This document shows, piece after piece, positions 58,431 through 64,000 of a stretch of 64,000 nt of DNA (within the stretch, counting starts at the first letter, position 1; the number at the start of each line of letters is the position of its first letter). Made by a program: the position numbers and the translations under genes. The stretch is from positions 124,001-188,000 of the forward strand of contig CAXBLT010000003.1 in the NCBI GenBank assembly GCA_963976795.1. Reading direction: 5' to 3'. The notes beneath the pieces were generated by a model. The model ran no database searches and had not been told where the DNA came from. It worked only from the letters and a program-made list of their open reading frames with translations. The stretch is from UBA7359 sp963976795 (GTDB taxonomy: Bacteria > Pseudomonadota > Gammaproteobacteria > Eutrophobiales > Eutrophobiaceae).

Positions 58431-60632
58431 TTAATTAATTCTCGCAGAATCTTTTAATTTGTTGAGAGATATATTCATCGCCACTTTTTGTATTTCAGTC
58501 AAACGGATGTAATTATAATAGCGCGTGCGTATTTCTCGCACATAGACAACTGTTTGACCACAACGACAATAACGCATTAGCTCGCCATCTTTGTAATAGG
58601 GCTTTGCTAATTCCATCATGGCGACTTCAACATTATCAAACCATTTATCTTTATCCATGCCCATTTTTTCTGTAAGTTCACGCGCACGCTTAACTCTGCC
58701 ATAGCCTGCATTATAAGATGCCAGGGTAAACCACATCCGATCTTGTAAAACAATCGAGTCCTCAAACTTGGTTCTTAAGTAATTTAAATACCGAACACCT
58801 CCGTCGATACTGCTTTCCGGGTTATTTATATCGTTAACACCCATTAATTCAGCCGTCGCGGGGATCATCTGCATCAACCCTTGTGCGCCAGCATAAGAAT
58901 TAGCCTCTGGGTTGAACTGACTTTCCTGAAACATCAATGCAGTTATTAAACGCCAATCGAAACCATATTCAGCAGAATACTGCTGTGTCATATTATCGTA
59001 TGGCGATAAAGATGTGACCTGAGTCAGTCTTTTCTTTCCTGTTTCTTTTATTTGAGGTTGTTCGAAATATTTTGCATGTAAAACATTATACTTTTCGCTA
59101 CGAAATATATTCTCTATAAAATTATTCAAGGAGTCAGAAAATTGTTGTTCGTCTGCTCTTACTGCCCATCGGTGTGCTTGTGGTTCAGCTAAAATAAACT
59201 GGGGTTTAATCCCCACTCTTGCTATTTTCTCTGCGGTAATCTGGTGGTCACCGACAACGGTGAGGTCATACATGCCAAGCGCGACCATTAACATGGTGCC
59301 TTCAAGATTGACGCCCTCGTCTGCCTTTACTAGTTCGAAGTCCAGCCCCTGATCTTTAAGGTTTAGCATAAAGTCCCAGTATGGACTGTCTTGTGCCAGA
59401 GTAATTCTTCTGCCAGCAAGTTCACGTAGATCAATAATCGCTTCTTCGTTATCGCGTCCAATCAATACCGGGCTGGCATAATTGTATGCAGCTGTGTATT
59501 GAATCAATTTATTTTTATTAATTATATTACTAGGCAATGATGCAGCTATAATGTCCCCTTTGCCCGTTTCGAGTAGCTCAAACATTTCTTCCTGAGTGTT
59601 TGCTAAAACCACATCCAAACGCAACTTGTAACGCGAAGCAAATTGTTTCAATAATTCATATTCAAACCCATATAGATTGCCTTTATGGAGATAGTAATGA
59701 GATGGGTTTGAATAGGTTATTACTCGTAAAACGCCTCGATTTTTAATTGAAGAAAAGTCTTCAAAATAGACCGATGCGATGTTGTGTGTCAGGTGTTGCT
59801 GATTTAAATACTGGTTTAATGTTTTATATAGATCTTCAGCTTTTGTGCTTACGGCCCAAGCCATTCTTCTTTGCTCAGATAAATCGAAATTCGCTTGTAG
59901 TGCTGAATTTGATGGCAAGTACTTTTCAAGAAACAGACTATCGGCTACAACTAAATCGTACTGTGCTGTTTTTACACGTTGCATAACCTCATCATAAGAA
60001 ACACTGGATGGAATCTCTTGTAATACCATCCCAATCTGTGTCTTTGATAATTCAACTAATTTATTCCAAACCGGGGAATTTTTATATGCGGCTACCTGCC
60101 TGCCTGCGAGATCTTCATTGCGACTTATACGACTGTTATCGGCACGTTCTACTATTTTAAATGTAGAGTTTGCCCAGACATGAGTAAAGTTTATTTCATC
60201 TTGAATGCTTGCGGATAGATTTTGATCTTGAGCAACAATAATGTCGCCTTTGCCGTTTATGAGTTCGGGTAATAACTCCCAACTGTTATCGACATAGATC
60301 CAGTTCAGATCTAAATCATTTAGGTATGTAAACTCCTCAATTAGCTGTCGTTCTGTCTGGCTAATAATGCATTCGTTTGTTTTTTTATGCAGCAACACCC
60401 GGAATACTTTACGTTCTTTAATCGCAGCCAAATCATGACCCTCAGGCATGATGCTAGTTGTTGTAGAATTCTTAAACTGCGAGACAGGGGCATCACAAAA
60501 GTTTCGATACGCGATTTTATCGCTCGACCCATTGGCGAATATTGTATTGGAAAATAAAAATGTAAAAACTATGACAAGGACTCTGTGACAAGAGCTTGTA
60601 GTTAAGGAAGGATTAATTTTCATTAAATTCAT
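58431..60632 (-). CDS. MltF-like lytic transglycosylase with two solute-binding domains
   Basis: A 733-residue exported protein. After a signal peptide (LVIVFTFLFSNTIFA) come two type-3 solute-binding domains. The first, about residues 45-265, has RKVFRVLLHKKTNE and GDIIVAQDQNLS. The second, about 290-520, has RGVLRVITYSNPSHYYLHKGNLYGFEYELLKQFA and GKGDIIAAS. A C-terminal SLT domain (about 560-700) has catalytic Glu in LITALMFQESQFNP and then SYAGAQGLMQMIPATAELMG. Ordinary MltF has one binding domain (about 500 residues). ATG at 60632 has GAGG upstream. Confidence 0.88.
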   Translation of the reverse strand: MNLMKINPSLTTSSCHRVLVIVFTFLFSNTIFANGSSDKIAYRNFCDAPVSQFKNSTTTSIMPEGHDLAAIKERKVFRVLLHKKTNECIISQTERQLIEEFTYLNDLDLNWIYVDNSWELLPELINGKGDIIVAQDQNLSASIQDEINFTHVWANSTFKIVERADNSRISRNEDLAGRQVAAYKNSPVWNKLVELSKTQIGMVLQEIPSSVSYDEVMQRVKTAQYDLVVADSLFLEKYLPSNSALQANFDLSEQRRMAWAVSTKAEDLYKTLNQYLNQQHLTHNIASVYFEDFSSIKNRGVLRVITYSNPSHYYLHKGNLYGFEYELLKQFASRYKLRLDVVLANTQEEMFELLETGKGDIIAASLPSNIINKNKLIQYTAAYNYASPVLIGRDNEEAIIDLRELAGRRITLAQDSPYWDFMLNLKDQGLDFELVKADEGVNLEGTMLMVALGMYDLTVVGDHQITAEKIARVGIKPQFILAEPQAHRWAVRADEQQFSDSLNNFIENIFRSEKYNVLHAKYFEQPQIKETGKKRLTQVTSLSPYDNMTQQYSAEYGFDWRLITALMFQESQFNPEANSYAGAQGLMQMIPATAELMGVNDINNPESSIDGGVRYLNYLRTKFEDSIVLQDRMWFTLASYNAGYGRVKRARELTEKMGMDKDKWFDNVEVAMMELAKPYYKDGELMRYCRCGQTVVYVREIRTRYYNYIRLTEIQKVAMNISLNKLKDSARIN

Positions 60633-60731
60633 ACTCGACCTCATCAAACTGGCTTAAGCAGTTGAAAATTCGCGCGAATAATACCCTGTTCCAGGTGATT
60701 ATTCTATATATAGTGGTGAAAATATTTAGGG

Positions 60732-60800
60732 CTACAAGATGTAGGAATCAGTCTTGTAGAGTTGAAGGAAATTACCATAGACAATGTTGCGGCGCAACAT
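60732..60800. promoter_or_regulatory. Two strong dyads upstream of the mltF-like gene
   Basis: CTACAAGA-N12-TCTTGTAG (60732-60759) is a perfect 8-bp inverted repeat. ATGTTGCG-G-CGCAACAT (60784-60800) is a perfect 17-bp palindrome. Both fall in the 238-bp gap between murU and the mltF-like gene (both minus strand). They may be operators for the latter or a non-canonical end of murU. Confidence 0.45.
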
Positions 60801-60885
60801 CAGCGTTAGGGTTTATTGCAAAGTTGCTGGAGAATCTATTTTACACAAACTGTGTCCAGTAGTTTGTTAGTGTTTACTTCTTTTT

Positions 60886-61545
60886 TTAAGTAAGGTTTTT
60901 ATTAATCTCGTGTAAGCGCTCGGGAGTACCGATATCACTCCAGAAGCCTGTGAAGTGTTGGCCTGCTAATCTGTTTTCCTGAGCAGATTGACGCAATAAA
61001 GGCGCTAATGCCAATTTACCGTAAGAACAATTTTGAAAAAACTTTGGGGAATAAAGACCTATGCCACTATATGTCAATTTTTGTGCACCTTCATTCCGCA
61101 ACTGGTGTTGTTCCAGTGCAAAGTCTCCTTGCAAGTTGTGTGGTGGATTATCAACCAATACTAAGTGCGCATCTGAATCCAGTTGATCGGGCAAGGCTTG
61201 ATAATCGAAATTGCTGTATATATCTGCATTCGTCACAATGAATGGTGTATTTCCCAATAGTGGTAATGCCTTGATAATGCCGCCCGCGGTTTCAAGCGGT
61301 TCATCTCCTTCTTCAGAATAGAGTATTGAGACACCAAAGCTTTCGCCTGTTCCCAAATGATATTGAATTTGATCTCCCAGTCGGCCCGTATTAATCACTA
61401 TCGTCTCTGTGCCAGCTAAAACAAGGGCCTCAATCTGATGAACGATAAGCGGTTTGCCTCCAACTTCTAATAACGGTTTTGGAACTGTATCGGTCAATGG
61501 GCGCATGCGTTCACCCCGACCTGCGGCAAGGATCATGGCGATCAT
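60886..61545 (-). CDS. murU: N-acetylmuramate alpha-1-phosphate uridylyltransferase
   Basis: MurU makes UDP-MurNAc from MurNAc-1-phosphate in the anhydro-MurNAc recycling route that bypasses de novo synthesis. From ATG at 61545 it has 219 residues with the nucleotidyltransferase signature MILAAGRGERMRPLTDTVPKPLLEVGGKPLI, FIVTNADIYSNFD and TGFWSDIGTPERL. The start overlaps the amgK stop by 4 bp (ATGA), which supports it over the upstream frame opening at 61587. Confidence 0.93.
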   Translation of the reverse strand: MIAMILAAGRGERMRPLTDTVPKPLLEVGGKPLIVHQIEALVLAGTETIVINTGRLGDQIQYHLGTGESFGVSILYSEEGDEPLETAGGIIKALPLLGNTPFIVTNADIYSNFDYQALPDQLDSDAHLVLVDNPPHNLQGDFALEQHQLRNEGAQKLTYSGIGLYSPKFFQNCSYGKLALAPLLRQSAQENRLAGQHFTGFWSDIGTPERLHEINKNLT

Positions 61546-62528
61546 TGTTCCAGCTCCGGTAATATTGAGTGTTCTATGAGCTGGCACAAGGGTAGTAGTT
61601 CTTTATACGTAGGACCGAGCTCTACTATATAGGACAAGGTTCTTGGGATATCTTGCATAAAACCGTGTTTACCATCCCTGTGAGATAAACGCGCAAAAAT
61701 ACCACTAGCCTTGAGGTGTCGTTGTACACCCATTAGATCAAACCAACGCTGAAACTGCTCGCGGTCGATTTTTAACTTACTATCATGCATAGCAAGTTCG
61801 TTAAAATAAAAGTTAACCCAGCCACTAATCTCCTTTTTATTCCATTTGATATAACAGTCTTTTAGTAATGACACCAAATCATAAGTAATGGGTCCTACAA
61901 CAGCATCTTGAAAGTCTATGACGCCCGGATTATTTTCTTTGGTCAGCATCAGGTTTCTGGAATGAAAGTCTCTATGTACAAAGACCTGTGGTTGCTCTAA
62001 TGCATTTACTACCAGTAAATCAAATAGTGTCTCCATAGAATTTGATTGCTCGGGTTCTAATGTGATTCTCAGGTGCTTGTTGAGTAGCCAATCTGGAAAT
62101 AACCTCATCTCTCGACGCAACAGGACTTCATCGTATTTGGCCAGTCCTTTTGTTTCGTTACTGAGTTGCATCGTTAGTATGGTCTGAATAGCATCAGAAT
62201 AAAGAGTATTAGCAGTCAAATTAGTGAGTTTATTTAAATAGTGATCATTCCCAAAGTCGCTGAGTAATAAAAAACCCTGTTTCAAATCCATATTATGTAT
62301 GATGGGCACGTTGACGCTAGATTTATGTAATAGCTCATTTACCTTGATAAATGGCTTGCAATCTTCTTGATCTGGAGGTGCATCCATAACAATAAATGTG
62401 TCGTTATTTAAAGCCAAACGATAGTAGTAACGAAAACTGGCATCTTCTGATGCGGGCTTTAAAATAAAGTCACTGGTTGCAAGGGTTTCTTCTAACCAGC
62501 GCTCTAGAGATTTGAAACGTTCGGACAT
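61542..62528 (-). CDS. amgK: N-acetylmuramate/N-acetylglucosamine kinase
   Basis: AmgK is an APH-fold anomeric sugar kinase that supplies MurU. The 328-residue protein opens with RFKSLERWLEETLATSDFILKPASEDASFRYYYRL and has the catalytic loop VFVHRDFHSRNLML and metal loop GVIDFQDAVVGPITYDLVSLLKD, as in AmgK of pseudomonads. Translational coupling with murU supports the role. Confidence 0.93.
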   Translation of the reverse strand: MSERFKSLERWLEETLATSDFILKPASEDASFRYYYRLALNNDTFIVMDAPPDQEDCKPFIKVNELLHKSSVNVPIIHNMDLKQGFLLLSDFGNDHYLNKLTNLTANTLYSDAIQTILTMQLSNETKGLAKYDEVLLRREMRLFPDWLLNKHLRITLEPEQSNSMETLFDLLVVNALEQPQVFVHRDFHSRNLMLTKENNPGVIDFQDAVVGPITYDLVSLLKDCYIKWNKKEISGWVNFYFNELAMHDSKLKIDREQFQRWFDLMGVQRHLKASGIFARLSHRDGKHGFMQDIPRTLSYIVELGPTYKELLPLCQLIEHSILPELEQ

Positions 62529-62666
62529 AAATAGGGTAATTTAATATTTGTTCATAGACAGTCTATGTTTTTTTAAGAATAAGGTAAAAACTTGCTTGCG
62601 TTATTTTTCAGTAAGGACTGAATCTGGCATCATCTTGTTAATTTAATAGAGAGGAATAACTAGCCA

Positions 62667-63638
62667 ATGCTGGTTTCATGTTTGCTTGTCTTGATCGGGC
62701 TTGTGTTGCTTATTTATGGTGCTGATATGTTCGTCAATGGCGCATCGAGTATTGCGCGTCAGCTTGGAATGCCGCCATTAATTATTGGTTTAACTATCGT
62801 CGGTTTTGCCACCTCGGCTCCGGAGATACTCGTCGGATCTGTTTCCGCCTTGCAAGATAAAACAGCCATTGCTATTGGTAATGCCTTGGGATCAAATATC
62901 ACCAACATTGGTTTGGTGCTGGGAGTCAGCATATTATTACTGCCTATTACCGTTGTATCTCGCACAATAAAAAGAGAGTATGGATTGATGTGTGTCGCAC
63001 TCGTCATCGCACTAGTGTTGATGCTAGATGGTCATTTAAGTCGTATTGACGCAATTATATTGCTTCTCTCTCTCATCGGGTCTTTAGGCTGGATTATTTG
63101 GATCGCAAAAAAATCGGCTAACAATGATCCGCTCATAAGCGAATTTGAACAAGAATTAAACAACGTTGATCCAACAAAGATTGCCGTTGTAAAACTATTA
63201 ACAGGACTGATAATGCTTGTCGCTGGCGCTGATCTGTTGGTTCGTGGCGCGGTATTTATAGCTGAATCTTACGGAGTGTCTGATCTGGTTATTGGCTTAA
63301 CTATTGTCGCGATTGGCACCAGTTTGCCAGAACTTGCTGCATCTATTGCCAGCATTCTGAAAAAGGAAGCAGATATAGCCATTGGGAATATAATTGGTTC
63401 AAATATGTTTAATATCCTTGCTGTATTAGGTATTCCAGCATTAATCAACCCGGATTATTTTGCCAGTGAAGTATTAAGCAGAGATTATCCGGCAATGATT
63501 GGTTTATCTTTATTGTTAGGTGCTATGTTATTCGTATCAAGCAAGGGTAAACTGGTCAGGACTGAAGGGGCCATGCTATTAGCTTGCTTTATGGCGTACC
63601 AGTATGTTCTGTTTTCACAAAGTATTATGACAAGCTAA
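62667..63638 (+). CDS. yrbG: Calcium/sodium antiporter (YrbG family)
   Basis: A 323-residue CaCA exchanger with about 10 spans in two inverted halves. Each half has an alpha repeat: GLTIVGFATSAPEILVGSVSAL ... GNALGSNITNIGLVLG, and GLTIVAIGTSLPELAASIASIL ... GNIIGSNMFNILAVLG. Both keep the acidic Glu and Asn residues that bind ions. It lies 3 bp upstream of kdsD, the E. coli yrbG-kdsD order. Confidence 0.94.
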   Translation: MLVSCLLVLIGLVLLIYGADMFVNGASSIARQLGMPPLIIGLTIVGFATSAPEILVGSVSALQDKTAIAIGNALGSNITNIGLVLGVSILLLPITVVSRTIKREYGLMCVALVIALVLMLDGHLSRIDAIILLLSLIGSLGWIIWIAKKSANNDPLISEFEQELNNVDPTKIAVVKLLTGLIMLVAGADLLVRGAVFIAESYGVSDLVIGLTIVAIGTSLPELAASIASILKKEADIAIGNIIGSNMFNILAVLGIPALINPDYFASEVLSRDYPAMIGLSLLLGAMLFVSSKGKLVRTEGAMLLACFMAYQYVLFSQSIMTS

Positions 63639-63641
63639 ATC

Positions 63642-64000
63642 ATGAATGAAATAAATCCTGACAAATTTATAACACTCGGAAAAGCGGTTATCGAGACTGA
63701 GCGTGCGGCACTCACAGATTTAATAGACCGTATTGATGACAAGTTTGTTGCGGCTTGTGATATCTTGCTCCAGTGCGAAGGACGTGTTGTCGTCATTGGC
63801 ATGGGTAAATCGGGGCACATTGGCAACAAGATAGCGGCAACATTAGCAAGTACCGGGACGCCCGCGTTCTTTGTACATCCTGGTGAAGCAAGTCATGGCG
63901 ATCTGGGTATGATAACCAACGAAGATGTCGTGCTGGTGTTATCTAATTCAGGAGAGACGGATGAAGTCGTCGCGCTCTTACCTGTTATTAAAAGACTAAA
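63642..64000 (+). CDS. kdsD: D-arabinose 5-phosphate isomerase KdsD, N-terminal part (3' end outside window)
   Basis: KdsD isomerises ribulose 5-phosphate to arabinose 5-phosphate, the first step to Kdo for LPS. The visible 119 residues are the SIS domain: RVVVIGMGKSGHIGNKIAATLASTGTPAFFVHPGEASHGDLGMI and VLSNSGETDEV. The CBS pair would lie beyond the window edge. Adjacent yrbG supports KdsD over the catabolic paralogue GutQ. Confidence 0.95.
   Translation, partial: MNEINPDKFITLGKAVIETERAALTDLIDRIDDKFVAACDILLQCEGRVVVIGMGKSGHIGNKIAATLASTGTPAFFVHPGEASHGDLGMITNEDVVLVLSNSGETDEVVALLPVIKRL

Noticed and set aside
60662..60862. + strand frame of 66 codons in the murU / mltF-like gap
   Set aside because: It has a TTG start without a ribosome-binding site, Cys/Arg-rich random-looking composition, and contains the two dyads; it is better explained as regulatory DNA.
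1..64000. CRISPR arrays, rRNA operons, insertion sequences and prophage genes
   Set aside because: No regularly spaced direct repeats, rRNA-like sequence, transposase, or phage structural genes were found on reading through both strands.

Overview
The window reads as a contiguous stretch of a gammaproteobacterial chromosome of moderate to low G+C. The main reasons are gene orders characteristic of that class: polA / DUF2782 / thrB, hisAFIE followed by tatABC, aspS / yebC / ruvCA ... ruvB / ybgC-tolQRAB-pal-cpoB / queE / queC, and yrbG / kdsD. SoxYZ, a PPi-type phosphofructokinase and a K+-dependent membrane pyrophosphatase point to a sulfur-oxidising or otherwise chemolithotrophic or methylotrophic relative. 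This is an inference; no rRNA is present to settle it.

Layout. 1-746: 3' end of mnmE. 764-10338: an LPS/surface-glycan island with two convergent arms: DUF6165, GT9, GT-A-like and FkbM genes on +, and GT9, GT9, O-antigen ligase, GT2, GT4 and an ELM1-family gene on -. 10361-11497: zinc-finger protein and ilvE. 11698-13555: rhodanese and a membrane-anchored legumain-like (C13) protease. 13556-17255: hisA-hisF-hisI-hisE-tatA-tatB-tatC on -. 17425-21737: polA, DUF2782, thrB. 21961-28208: flavin 2-hydroxyacid oxidase, rdgC, maf, a decayed second pyrophosphatase, hppA, and a deoxyinosine glycosylase. 28222-33895: JmjC-like cupin plus alpha/beta hydrolase, SulP transporter, DsbA-family protein, PPi-PFK. 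34038-37186: bepA, soxYZ, CPBP protease. 37241-40897: a small ORF, a TupA-like binding protein, a porin and a divergent ModE-like regulator with paired operator-like dyads. 40910-40985: tRNA-Lys. 41177-49397: fmdB, DUF502, aspS, nadA, yebC, ruvC, ruvA, a YefM/YoeB toxin-antitoxin module, ruvB. 49403-56115: tol-pal operon, queE, queC. 56141-56474: SIMPL-domain pseudogene. 56631-64000: GFA protein, an unknown protein, a thioesterase, a double-sensor lytic transglycosylase, murU/amgK, yrbG and the start of kdsD.

How the genes work together. The envelope theme is strong: LPS assembly, Tat export, BepA outer-membrane quality control, Tol-Pal, peptidoglycan cleavage and recycling (MltF-like, AmgK, MurU), and Kdo precursor supply (KdsD). 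A second theme is pyrophosphate: HppA and PPi-PFK both use PPi in place of ATP, and a frameshifted relic of a K+-independent pyrophosphatase lies directly beside the live K+-dependent gene. The most system-like accessory locus is porin + TupA-like binding protein + ModE-like regulator (37509-40897), with two copies of AAATATG-N10-CATAT(T/A)T in and beside the divergent promoter region. No CRISPR array, rRNA, prophage or insertion sequence was seen.
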